DNA from: Macrocybe gigantea
Taxonomy: Eukaryota > Basidiomycota > Agaricomycetes > Agaricales > Callistosporiaceae
Reading direction: 5' to 3'
Length of the DNA: 36,800 nucleotides
NCBI GenBank assembly: GCA_011319805.1
Contig: SJRY01000287.1
Location: 1-36,800, forward strand
Shown: one piece after another, positions 19,237 to 30,200 of the stretch
Position numbering within the stretch: position 1 is the stretch's first letter
How the letters are laid out: each line of letters starts with the position of its first letter
Notes under the pieces: model-generated
Databases searched by the model: none
Told to the model about the DNA's origin: nothing
The model's input: only the letters and a program-made list of their open reading frames with translations
Translations under genes and position numbers: made by a program

Positions 19237-20864
19237 TTAGGGCGGAGTTACCGCGTCCATCACCATCTCTATGGTCCTCAACTCCTGAGCCGCGTCTTCC
19301 GGCGTACACTTCACGGGCCCATTACCCATGAGAGCTTTGTGGAGCGCTTGGTATTGCAAGGTATCTATGTGCACGTTAGATCCGTTGATGGTCCCATCTC
19401 CGCGGGTAAGCCATGACGTACAGCAGTCTTCGTAGGTTGGCCTGATCACTCGCTCAACATAGTTGCCAGAAGCATCATTTTCCGCAATGGTGAGTGTAAT
19501 GGGCAACCCCTTGGTGATGCATCCGTTTCTATGAAAGCGATCTATTGGCATCTCTACTCACCTTGACGTATGCTACACATGAGCCTCCTCAGCGACCGCC
19601 GGATAGATTCGGGCGTGGCAGAATAACACTTACGGGTATCATAGTCCACACGCACACGCTTCCCATCTCCGTAGACCTCGAGATCTAAGGTGCAAAATCA
19701 AACTTGGCATCTTCTATAATGCAAAAAAAAAAGTCACTCACGCGCATCGAATGACCCGACGGAATCGTGGCCGGTTTCGTACGTGGCAACAAAATCCCCG
19801 TAGTCGAATAGCGCCGTTATCCAGCTCCCATGTCTTCCGGCTCCCAGCACGCGCTTCGGAGGCCCCAATAACTCTCGCATCGCCGACAGATCGTGCGATC
19901 CAAGACTGCAAAGCAGTCTCCATGTCGCTACTTCTTCCGGAACTGAAGCTCGCTTTGCTCCAAGGCTGGCTTCAGCCGCAGCTTGTCCTCGGGAAGCTCT
20001 ATCTTCCAAAGCAGCCGGTGGAATGTCCGCGAACCTGACCGGGAAGAACCCGCTTTGATTGACGAAAAGGTGGTTCTGCCGACGTCAGCCTTTCTGCAAG
20101 TTGTCAGCGAACCAGATGTTACTCACATAGCCGATGATATCCCGGACTCTGGCGTATTGAATTGACTTCATCTCACGGACGATTTTGACAGCCTCGACGA
20201 ACGCTGGCGCGTAACGTCTCATATAACCAATCCAGATTATCACCTTTTGCCATGATTGAGCACGCCTCTGCTGGTGAGGCCACTCCGACTTACGTTGTTG
20301 CGTTTCTGGGCATCAATGATATCTTGTGCATCCTTCTTCGTGAGAGTCATGGGCTTTTCGATGAAGACATGTTTTCCAGCGTCAGCTGCTTCCACCGCGG
20401 TGGTCGCCTGGGGACGCAGTCAGTCACATTCCCATCTAGGACCCATCTATCGTACGTGATATTCATCAGCCGTTAGAATTACAATAAGATCGATGTCGGG
20501 TCTCTTGATCAATTCGGTCCTAGAAGTCGGCGAGAGGTCAGTATTGGAGAGCCAAAAGGGTAGATGTGGAATCCGACGCTTCAAGGTAGAGATCCTTCTC
20601 ATCCAAGTGAAATTTTGATGCGCAGTGTTCAAGCAGCTTTGTTGATACATCACATAACGCGGCCACTTTGAACAGGTGTGGGATAAGGCCGAGAGTAGGA
20701 AGCTGAGATACGAGTAATGAGCATTTCTACGCGTGAATCACGGATGCTTGAGCACGAACGTGGATGGCTTGAGCAGCTTCGCCTGCGCCAACTATGCCGA
20801 CGCGATAAACCTTTTGAGACGAAAATACCTTCTCGTTGAGCGAATTCCCGGGGACGTGAGCCAT
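19237..20864 (-). CDS. Gfo/Idh/MocA family NAD(P)-dependent dehydrogenase
   Basis: Nine exons: 20864-20760, 20702-20578, 20519-20456, 20407-20294, 20243-20127, 20075-19742, 19684-19634, 19572-19562, 19509-19237; introns are 48-58 bases, all GT-AG and in phase, giving 397 residues. The N-terminal Rossmann segment is YRVGIVGAGEAAQAIHLP; the family Glu-Lys-Pro motif is in GKHVFIEKPMTL (about residues 115-117); the C-terminal sheet domain ends YVKGLPITLT and RPTYED. Members oxidise or reduce sugars, inositols, dihydrodiols or biliverdin with NAD(P); the substrate cannot be told here. Exon 8 is only 11 bases (CATACGTCAAG). There is no signal peptide, so it is probably cytosolic. The start has no competing upstream ATG in frame. 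Confidence 0.88.
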
Positions 20865-21611
20865 GATTTAGATTTCGACACCGATGGATTGTCTGGACCA
20901 CAGGACTTGTTCTCGTTTCGTCGATCGCGCGTTAACCGTTGCTGCTTTCTTAAAGGACTTTAGTTACTTCGCTTAAGAGGCGACTTGATGGAGAAAAGGT
21001 GAATGTCTACGACGAGTATGACAGAGAATAAAGGAAATCAACCTCGCTCTGCCTTGTCTTGCTAACCTAACGGCTTCACAAATAAGTTGATGGTTATCAG
21101 ATATGCTCTTGATGGCTGCGCCGAATATCGATGATTTTAGCCCGTACCGCCCGGTAACGGAATTCGGGCACTAGTCCCGGGACCGTATTACACCGGAAAT
21201 AGCGACTCGTACGACCGCCGACGCATCTCAGGGAATTCTAGTTCCAGAGTTCGCGTGTGCACAATGATAGCACTGCACACGGATGTCAAAACGTTCGTAT
21301 GCTCTCGATACTCCATATGTCTGCCGTTCTCAGATCAGTGCTCAATAGAATCTTAAAGAAACCGAATTTGTCAAATTTGCATTTCTGAAGATATCAGCCG
21401 TCCTACTGGTTGGTCCGTTGACTCCAAACTGAAGGGGTTGTCCGTCCATGGCTTCACGGGTTATGTTCACCGAGCGATGGACCGTACGTCTCAGGCCGGA
21501 CTACGCCGTTCGTGCCTTGTGTTATGGTAGATGCGGCAAACGCCGGCAATGATGTTTTTTTTTTACTTAGCTCGTTATAACGTGCCGTCCATTCATGCAC
21601 TATACCACAAG
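20865..21611 (-). other. intergenic, no gene recognised
   Basis: About 750 bases between P450 and dehydrogenase, both on the minus strand. It holds the dehydrogenase promoter and the P450 3' end. A run of ten T on the plus strand near 21550 is the only clear simple-sequence feature. Confidence 0.6.
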
Positions 21612-23825
21612 TTATCTCTCGTCGCATGCCATCCCACGACTCCTCCATTCCATCTGGGCATCCTCATATGCTTTGAGAATGATTGTCTTCTTAGCCTCCG
21701 ACCTCGGTTTAAAGCCAACTTTGAATATCTTGGGAATGCTCACGAAACCGTCCGTGAAGGTCGCTTCCTCGTCTGCGATATCAGGAATGATAGGTATGCC
21801 TGTATCTGGATCGGTCGGCGCGCGAAAGTCGATTCCCCATATGAGACGTGAAAGGACAATGAAGAGAGACGCTTCAGCGATGTACGATCCCTGGCAGAAC
21901 CGCCGGCCCCAGCCGAATACATAACTATGGAGATAGAGCTTCAGTTGGAATTCTAACCGTGGAAAGAGAAGGTCCGCAACGCAACTGATCACGATCCCGG
22001 TCTGGTCCGCTTCCCCAGCGAACAGTCTTCTCTTTGCTCAAGAATCGTTCCGGCTGGAATGCCGTTGGGTTGCTGAACAGTAATTGGCATTGAGCATTCG
22101 TCATATGGAGAAAAGCGACTGTCCGCACGGATAACGGGCTGGATCCATATGAATGGCCCAGACATTGCCGACAACAGTCGACCCTTTGGGAATGAAGTAA
22201 CCGTTGTATACATCATTTTCATCTGCGCTATGGGGAATTCCTGCACATCCCGGTGAGTGATGTCCTTGCTACGAGTCTGGTTACGGACCCATGACGGTCG
22301 GAGGTCGTCTCCTCAAGGTTTCCTTGATACAAGCCACAAGGTAGGGCAATCGGGGTTCGTCCTCAAATGCTGGCATCCTGTCCTCACCGACGACGGAATC
22401 TACCTCCTCTCGGACTTTTTCCAGTACGTGGGGATGACTTAGCATCAACAATACGAACGACTGCATTGTGCTCGCTGTCGTTTCCGATCCAGCTTCGAGG
22501 ACAGTAGCAGCAGTATAAGCCAACAGAGTATCTTTCAGCCAGCCATCGTCAGTTATGCCACAACCCGGCGCGACATTGTGACCTGCTTTTGCACGTTGTC
22601 GGAGGTAACTGCTGACGTAACTCGGCATCGTGCGCGTAGCACCGCTCTCTATCTCTCGTTGGAGTTCTGTTAAGAGGCCTCCCCACAATTCCATTTCCCT
22701 AGAAGGCAACGTGTCAGCGCCAAAGCTGTCGCAAATTATAAAAGAGTTGTAACACCATTTGTGCATTCTGCGAGCCTCAACCCGCCAGTTCGCTAGGGAA
22801 TCCGGGAGTGTGCGCAAGATTGGGAAGACGTCGGCCCTGTTCCCTCGATACTCAGAACAAAGAATGCCGGTAAAATAAGCTTCACATTCACAAATAATTT
22901 CCGGGCTGTCCGACTTTGGTGAAGTTGGCCAGAACTTCGTAAATTTTGTGCCTAAATTCACGAGATATTCCATTGTTACTTTTCAATGAATATACGGAAA
23001 AAGAACTCACAAATGACGATTTCCCAGGATTTTATGAATACGCCGACCATATGTGGTGGCCATTACAATGCTAGTGGTCTACGAGGCGACAGTCTGCCCT
23101 TGAGCATTCGCAGAGATGTAAGGCGAGGCACTCACGTATCGTCGAATTAAAGAAAACCAATGTGCTTCTGGAACTTCGCCATTTGGGCCTTCAGCCATGT
23201 CTTCTAAGCTCTGGTCACCATGCACCATCAGATCATATATAAGGATGCGAGACTCCAAGTCCTGGAGAGGCCGCATCTCCTTCGACGGACCTGGACCAAT
23301 AGCGCCTTGTAAGCTTCGCCTCGCAGTCTGTCCTGTTGTCGGAAAGGCCACGAAAAAAGAGGGCTACAAACCGAACTTACCTTCCACTCCTTATCGTAGG
23401 GCAGAAATACCAGTCTTTGTCCGGCGCTCATGATATCATGAGCAACGTGTGGAGCGGGGCGACTGGAAAAATTATTGCTTCGGTTTATGAAGAGTTCATT
23501 GGCGGCTTCCGCGGTATTGAGGATTATCATATCCTGCGAACCAAGTTGCAGATGGTATATAGGTCCGTATTGCTTCGCCCATTCGCGAAACTATACGACT
23601 TTGTGCGTTAATAAATAGAAAATTGGATGAAAGGAGAACTCGCGCCTTGGGATATGGCCGCAACACGGGCACCTGGAACAAGTTCCCGAATACTGGAATT
23701 CCTGGAGGACCAGGAGGCAACTTGTATCGGAGGTTGGTCGCTTTGTTTTGCTTGCTCAGATGCACAGCGACCAGACACAAGAGAGCGAGATAGAGAAAGA
23801 TAGTTTCCGTCGCTAGTATAGTCAT
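21612..23825 (-). CDS. cytochrome P450 monooxygenase
   Basis: Ten exons: 23825-23640, 23590-23381, 23327-23136, 23078-23011, 22951-22892, 22836-22756, 22698-22289, 22240-22129, 22072-21986, 21924-21612; 572 residues, all in phase. An N-terminal anchor (ILATETIFLYLALLCLVAV) is followed by the Pro-rich hinge LPPGPPGIPVFGN. The oxygen-binding I helix is AGSETT (about 335-340), the ExxR motif KETLRR (Glu392, Arg395) and the heme loop FGWGRRFCQG (Cys479). A microsomal class II enzyme that needs a CPR partner; it resembles the OrdA-like/CYP64-type fungal P450s, but the substrate is unknown. An in-frame ATG at 23852 would add nine residues; 23825 is preferred because it puts the anchor at the terminus. 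The exon 1 donor could instead be a GC site six bases earlier. TATAAG on the minus strand near 23935 may be the TATA box. Confidence 0.92.
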
Positions 23826-23852
23826 GCGGAACGGCAATGGGGCGTTAAGCAA

Positions 23853-24904
23853 TCGGGCAAATCGGATCGTGGCAGTAAATGAAAGGTCAGAAGGCAGCTA
23901 CAGGGCAGGAGTGGACTGAATGCCATGGCCGGCTTATATTAAGCACGAGAGTCCGGTCAGGGGTGGAAGTAGCATCCGATCCCACATCATGCCCGAGCAT
24001 GACATGCAGAGTGGCGGGAAAGCGTGAGCTTGTAGATTTCGCCAACAGAAGGAGAATTTTCGATCTCGTGAAAAAGCTTTGCTTCTGCGTGCGGGTCAGA
24101 GGAATCGACAAATGGATATAGCAATGCACGAGGCCAGGCGAGAAGCGCCGACCGAGAATAAGTTTATCTCGTGAACGAGCCCATGACTTGCCAGTCGTGC
24201 ATTCCTTTGATATCGATTCATTTGCAGACCATTTAAGATGCAAGAGAAAACGTATACAAAGTCCTAATGTTATATATAAATAAGCCGTGTAGTTTCCAAT
24301 GGACAAAGGACGAGAACTAACCCATACGGGCAAAGGGTGACGAGGCAATTGGGAAAATCGGCTGATCACCCTGTATTAGGTGCGCACAAACGACCAAAGC
24401 AGGATACAGTGCCATTTATCGATAACGTCCAGGCCTATCGGCCATATGGAACAGTGGCGTAGCGGCCATCGCGACCCACTTGTTTCCGAGAACAGTTAAC
24501 TGGAACCGTCCCGGTTCGAGTTACTCCGTAGATGGCATGGTGAGCAATGAAACGAGGAACCTTCCATGCGAAATGGAAAGGGGAAAAAGGGACAGACGGG
24601 GTCGGCAGACTCGTTCTTCATGCGCATGTATACCATGAGTGTCCGAGTCCAACATGGGGAGAGTTGATTATATAATGGCCGTTTTGAACGTGTTCCCTCG
24701 ATAATTCAACAAGCATGGGGCAAGCAATGATTAATGATCAATGGCCTTTCGCATAGTCAGCAGTAGATATATAAAAGGACATTCATCCGTATATCAAGGA
24801 ATTAAACAGATCTGGTGTCTCAACTAAAATACACTTGGAACAGGTGCAGAAGAGATGATTATATGGATTAATACCGTACATACTCCAGGAGAAATTGTTT
24901 TTGT
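23853..24904. other. intergenic; contains a tRNA-like A box and B box
   Basis: About 1 kb between the P450 start and the SDR stop. A box-like TGGCGTAGCGG (24455-24465) and B box-like GGTTCGAGTTA (24513-24523) lie 47 bases apart on the plus strand, but no acceptor or T-stem pairing forms. TATATAAAA at about 24768-24776 on the plus strand has no gene after it. No protein-coding gene is supported. Confidence 0.5.
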
Positions 24905-25939
24905 TCAAGGACCGACCACGAAACCCTATGGTCAAAACAATGTCAGTCTGATCAGCCTATCCACATAATATTGAAGCACGTACTCCATTAACGCGGATAT
25001 TGGCGCCGTTGACCCACTGCGCTGCTGGACTCGCGACAAACGCGACCATAGGCGCTATGTCTTCAGGCAGAGCGACGCGGTTGTTCGGGTTCTGGGCAGC
25101 AATCATACTGATGACGTGTTGCAGTTTGCCTTCACGGAATAGCTCCGTGTCGACAGGTCCAGGTGAGATCGTGTTGACAGTGATGCCATTCGTACCCAGG
25201 TCCTTTGAGAGAACGCGCGATATCTGCTCGATTGCTCCTTTTGAGGCCGCATACGAGAGAGCGTTTGGAAGAATGGCTGAGTTTTGCAACCGTTGGTTAC
25301 AATCTAATTTGTCCTTGAGTAAGCCAGTTCATACGTACATGATGAGCCCGTCAAACTTGATGAGATGAAGATGATACGCCCGCCAGCTGCCAAAGGCACT
25401 AAGGTCAGGGAACACGCACAAGTTTCCCCATTGGAAAGTGCGAACGTACGCCGCGGAAGGTGCGGAACGGCAGCTTTCACTAGGAATAATGGCGCTTTGA
25501 CGTTGATCCTCATGTGGTCATCGAAAAACGTTTCATCGACAGCGGCGAGCGGCTTGCTACCCATTATACCAGCACTGAGGATGATGATATCGAGTTTTCC
25601 GAAGACTCTGAGGGTTTCGTTCAGCAATTCGACACCCCCTTCTACTGTAGAGACATCTGCCTTGATCGCGACAGCATCGGCTCCATTGTTGTAACTCTTG
25701 ATCGTCTGAACGACTTCTTGCGCAGGCTGAGGATTTCTGGCGTAGTTGACGACGACGGTAGCACCCTGTTCGCCCAATCTTCGAGCGATTGCAGCGCCGA
25801 TCCCACGAGAAGATCCAGTTACGATAGCGACCTTGCCTGTCTCAAATCAAGAGCCCATGAGTCGATCAATAGCCGGATCGGCGACGTCCAGATTGACCAG
25901 CTCACCGAGCAAAGAAGTGGTGAACTGTTGTGAAGTCAT
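24905..25939 (-). CDS. short-chain dehydrogenase/reductase (SDR)
   Basis: Five exons: 25939-25906, 25836-25450, 25386-25339, 25276-24984, 24925-24905; 260 residues. The nucleotide-binding motif TGSSRGIG follows GKVAIV at residues 18-25. The catalytic Ser is in FISSSLTGSS and the Tyr-Lys pair in SYAASKG, followed by the cofactor/substrate loop VNTISPGPVDTEL. The usual NAG motif is SAG here. It is a classical SDR of the 3-oxoacyl-ACP reductase/versicolorin reductase type, probably cytosolic and NADP(H)-dependent; the substrate is unknown. The first and last exons are short (34 and 21 bases). The last exon adds GFVVGP after RVNG, giving the normal family C-terminus; without it translation would run into the intron. 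Confidence 0.9.
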
Positions 25940-26028
25940 GCTGTTCTGAGGAGCCGATTGTGTTGTGGATCGCGAGATGAAGAGTGGATGAACGTGGTAG
26001 AAATTGGATGAACTTTGTTCGATACGGC

Positions 26029-26036
26029 CTTTTATA
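26029..26036 (-). promoter_or_regulatory. TATA box of the SDR gene
   Basis: TATAAAAG on the minus strand about 90 bases before the ATG at 25939. The same octamer at a similar distance precedes the cutinase gene. Confidence 0.5.
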
Positions 26037-26750
26037 CAATTCTGGGCATCTGAAACAAGCCTCGGCGACTCTCCCGCCCATCCTGCAAGCTAAACGCCTA
26101 CGTATACTATTGAAGGAATACTCGGCCGTCAACAGCTTCAGAAAGGCCCGTAAATCTTCCTGATTTTAGACAAAGCACACCAATAGGCGTCTTCAAAATT
26201 CCGATGCATGTGGTTTGATGAATAAGGCGTGGGTAGTCGACTTTTTGTCATGAGAACATGCGACAACGGCCATGTAAGGCAGATCGGATTCGAAGTGGGT
26301 CAGCTGGTGGTGGCATCAGTAGAATAGTGTGATCGTATTTTCGTGCCTGCTCGACGGCCATTCAACGATGATGTTTGATATTTTGACAGAGCGATAACGA
26401 GACAGATGTGAACAACATGAGTCGACGCATTCTGAATTTCTGATCAGCGTCGTGATGAGGGCGAAAAACGGTGTGTTGATATTTGCCGACTTCCAAACAT
26501 GGGAAATTGTGAATGATCCTAACGCTAAGGAGCCCACAACAAAACAAGAGCTCTGGTGGGTCTATCCTGTTTTCAGCACTGTGAACATGTGAAAGAGGTA
26601 CTAATGTCTTCCTAGTAACGCATGCAGCAATGATCTTGAAGTTGTTGAATGAATTCAAAGAAGAAAGCAAGTCCGTGTTTTCACGTTACATAGAAACAGG
26701 GTACGACGGGGGATTTATTGTTTCTGGCTGCAAACCTTTGCATAGCGACA
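26037..26750 (-). other. intergenic, no gene recognised
   Basis: About 700 bases between the SDR core promoter and the cutinase stop. Open frames of 60-100 codons here lack motifs and splice structure. Confidence 0.55.
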
Positions 26751-27458
26751 TTAGATCTGGGAGACCACGAACGCTGCGGCTGCTGGGGCATCCTAGCGAA
26801 CGACGAAGACATGTGTAACTAGCTATCGAGCGAATAATGACAAAAGAACTTACGGCGCCGTAGCTGAGGTGAGGGGGTAAGATGATATTACCGCCATCGC
26901 AGATGTTGTCGCCAGCCGCGCAAAAGGTTTTCACATGGCCGTTGATGGGGTCGGGGAAGGCCTGACCGTTGTCAGGGTCTCCGAAGACGACCGCCGCATT
27001 GACTCGACTGCGTGCAGCTGTCGAAAGACGACCAGCCGCAAGATGAGTTACCTGGGCGCCTTGACTGGTATTCATGACGCTCGTCGTGACTGGGTCCATC
27101 ACACAACCACGAAGACACGCTCATACCTGTATCCAGAGATCACAATCTTGGTGTTGGGGCAAGAATTCGCTTTTGCGGTAACGTCGTTCGCCATCGTCGT
27201 TGCGCCTCCCGAGTCTCCACCAGCGAGGAATCCGGCAATAGAAGCCGGGTAGGGAATGCCGACAAACTCGAGCGTCTTCGAGCCCAGGGCGCTGCTAAGC
27301 GCGGCCTGGAAGGGTGGGCCGACGATGATGCCGAGGGTGCCAGGCTCTGTTGTGCCGCGAGCAAAGAAGACCGTCACATCGGCGCAGCTCTGCCTACCCT
27401 CGATGGGAGATGCAGTGGCTGAGATGGCGAGACTGAGAAGAATAGCGGACAAGAACAT
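26751..27458 (-). CDS. secreted cutinase (EC 3.1.1.74 family)
   Basis: Three exons: 27458-27127, 27064-26854, 26792-26751; 194 residues. A signal peptide (MFLSAILLSLAISATAS) is followed by IEGRQSCADVTVFFARGTTEPG, the standard cutinase start. The catalytic Ser is in GYSQG (Ser111) and is rebuilt across intron 1. Asp163 in CAAGDNICDG and His176 in PPHLSYG are 13 residues apart, the same spacing as in Fusarium cutinase. The cysteines expected to pair are present. It hydrolyses cutin or related polyesters outside the cell, which suggests contact with plant material. The other intron closes the frame as GADAPAAAAFVVSQI. The gene is intact. Confidence 0.95.
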
Positions 27459-27538
27459 GGTAAGAAGGGAGGTGTCGGAATTGGTGTTGGGAATGGCTTC
27501 AGAGATGTGCTTCTCACTGGGGTCGTCGAGAACTAGCC

Positions 27539-27546
27539 CTTTTATA
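27539..27546 (-). promoter_or_regulatory. TATA box of the cutinase gene
   Basis: TATAAAAG on the minus strand, 81-88 bases before the ATG at 27458. Confidence 0.5.
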
Positions 27547-30147
27547 CATCTTTTGAAGGCAACGAGTGGCTACCAGTCAAATTCCCAAGAGAGGAAGAAT
27601 TGCAGCCGACGAAGAAGACAAAGTCCCGACATTGGCATTCCTAGCCATATATGTCAGGTCCCAGCCCATTGTCGGATACCAAGTAGACAGCCACACCCCA
27701 AAGGGGAACCTCAGAGTTCCAGCTTCGATTCGCCGTGAATAGGCTGATAATGTGAGGCTGTCGGATGGTTGGGCGAAGCTGAGGTGAAGCTGAACTGATA
27801 CGTGAAGTGAAGTGAGCCGCCAAGTGGGAGAGCACTTTGCTAGGCGGTTAGCCTCATCATATCACGGGGACTAATTGTCGTATGCGAGCACTATATCTAC
27901 GGTTATACAGTGGGTATGATGGCGCAGGATGAGAGAGCTATGCCGAAGGCTGTCGTCGGGAGAGTGGCCTGTTGGCTGGACGCTTGGTTCGCCGCACATT
28001 GCCCGTGCTGAAACCTTCACTCAAGGCTTCAGCGATGTGCTTGTCGTACGTAACGTGTGCTCGTTTTCTGCCGCCCAAAGGTCGTCCTGACAATGATTGC
28101 AACGGCGGCAGTTCTGATCATGGTAACCCCACATTGAGGGGTTTGCGGTGTACTGAATCTCGAGAGTCCCCCGGTAAAACCACCTACGAAACGCAAACGA
28201 GTTGAAGTGATGTTTAATTTTTTTTTCAGTATAGGTAGCGCACTTCTGCACTGAGCAGATGACCTTAATCAAACATAAGTCTCTTTTCAGCGGGTGCAGT
28301 TCCTGAGTGCGGGAACAATCCTTCACTACGGTCGGGCTAAGTTCGGGCGTCATATGACAGTCTTACCGAGTCTGACAACAAGATATCTCCATTGACATTT
28401 GAAAAAGGCGTTCAAATAACCAGTCTTGGTAAGGGCCGTGTCCAATGCATTGGGAAGGGCCAACGAAGCGTCGACACGGATGCTGTCGAACCCAACGCGG
28501 GGGTTCTAGATGATAGGCTCAAGGTCGCCAGCCTCTCGAACCGATTGACAGCCTGGGAAGGTAAGGCCATCATATGCTGGAATGCGGGTTGTAGGAATTA
28601 TGCCTAAAATACAAAATCACCTGAGAGCATTGACTTCGCGTCGATTCTGAGTAGGAAATAATGCAATGCAATCCCTGGTAAATATTCACCTGTATCCTGC
28701 ACAGAGCGTGGTCTCTTGTGGCTCATGGTTGTAAGAGTCTGTATTGGAAAAAGGTTAATAATCGAACGACAAAATGATATTTGCGAATTTAAACCTTGAA
28801 ATCGAGAGTAAAGTTTCCTTTGCTTTCGTGTTTGTTGATCTGCAGTCTTGACGAAAGGCTCGAATTATACTGAGTTGGCATGTCCACATAACAAGATAAG
28901 TTGCATGGGATTCGTCTAACCAATGCAGCGCTCAGACTTGGAAAAGCTCATCAATGTTGCTGGGGTCACAGTCATGGGTGCGGTTGGACAGGTGCTTCAG
29001 AGTAGACTGGTCGTCGATCTTCACGCTTAAGAATACGGGCCGTGCCCTCGGTGGTAAGATGTCCTAGAAATGCCGAGACTTCGCCCAAGGGAGCAAAGAT
29101 GTGATCTGGCAACTGGTAGTCATGGTGCCCTCCTTGTTAGGGACGGCCCAAAGCTCATAACGGGATGGCCTTTGTCCAGTTGTCCCGTCATGGTGTGCAC
29201 GAAGTCGAGGCCATATTTACGTTTTCCTTCGAGGTCCCGCATTCCACAAGTGAAGAGAGTAATCAGGGATGGATGCGAGCATCTGCTTCCCACAAGAGAA
29301 ATTCCAACCTAAACCTCCTGTCAGGATATGCCGCAGGATGAACCGAAAGCGGGAACGAACGCGGGTTGGTATTTTCTACCTGTCCTTTCTTTGTCTTGTT
29401 TCATTGCGATCTACCGACTTAAGGCGCAATAACTGAGTCCCGTCGTTCACTTGTTCCTTGGCAAACTGAAGATACCGGCTTTCGATACGCACTGACGGCC
29501 GGCCTTTGAATGAACGGCAGTTGAGAATTGCGATCTCCAAGTCTTTACAGGGTTGAATGTTCAGATAGAATTGTTGCGATTCTGGACGTACAATTTGCGA
29601 AGAACGGATTACAGATGGATGACATCACGTGTTCAGACTCATCAGAGACGCGAAGCATCATGCACTCAACAAACTCAGTGACAGACATACATACCTCCGC
29701 CTTTTTTTTCCTTCAAAATAGTCGTGGCTTAGAAAGTTCAAGCTGTCGTTCATGGCATTTTCGGAACGATCTGGAGAAAGGGTGAGCATGGTAGCCATAT
29801 GTTATTTTTGGACATTGACTTTTTTCCAGACAGATATTCGATGGGCCATGCTAGACATGTTCTGACCAAATTTGGGATGTTTTCGCGTCGAACACATGGC
29901 CCAACTGACACTCCCGCTTGTCTACGAACGCGATTGAGCAATACGTCGAGGCTGTGAATAATGCTAGCCTAGTCAGCTCTCTAGTTCTACGGTGTGATTG
30001 AGGTTCAACCTCATGACCTTTCAATTTGATGTAGGTAAAGAATGCGGCGCAGAATGGAAGTTTGTGATTTTTCGCACTGAACTAGTCTCAGATGTACGTC
30101 ATACCGTTCCCTCCGACTTCCCGGACTTCTGGCTGACAAAACACCCT
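27547..30147. other. 2.6 kb without a recognised gene
   Basis: The region between the divergent cutinase and reductase genes. No domain or coherent splice chain was recognised. On the minus strand a stretch from about 29060 to 28932 reads as a plausible C-terminus (VKIDDQSTLKHLSNRTHD ... to TGA at 28934-28932), and around 29260-29110 there are protein-like pieces such as KYGLDFVHTMTGQLDKGH, but I could not join them into a gene. They may be part of an unrecognised or decayed gene. Confidence 0.4.
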
Positions 30148-30153
30148 TATAAA
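30148..30153 (+). promoter_or_regulatory. TATA box of the first MDR reductase gene
   Basis: TATAAA about 50 bases before the ATG at 30201. Confidence 0.55.
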
Positions 30154-30200
30154 CACCGACTTGCTTTGAAATCCCCCAGAGCGCGCTTTATCGTTCTATT

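Noticed and set aside
23591..23639. GC donor for the first P450 intron (exon ending at YPK)
   Set aside because: A GT donor six bases later also keeps phase and adds only Ala-Arg; the simpler GT-AG intron is preferred, though the GC option stays possible.
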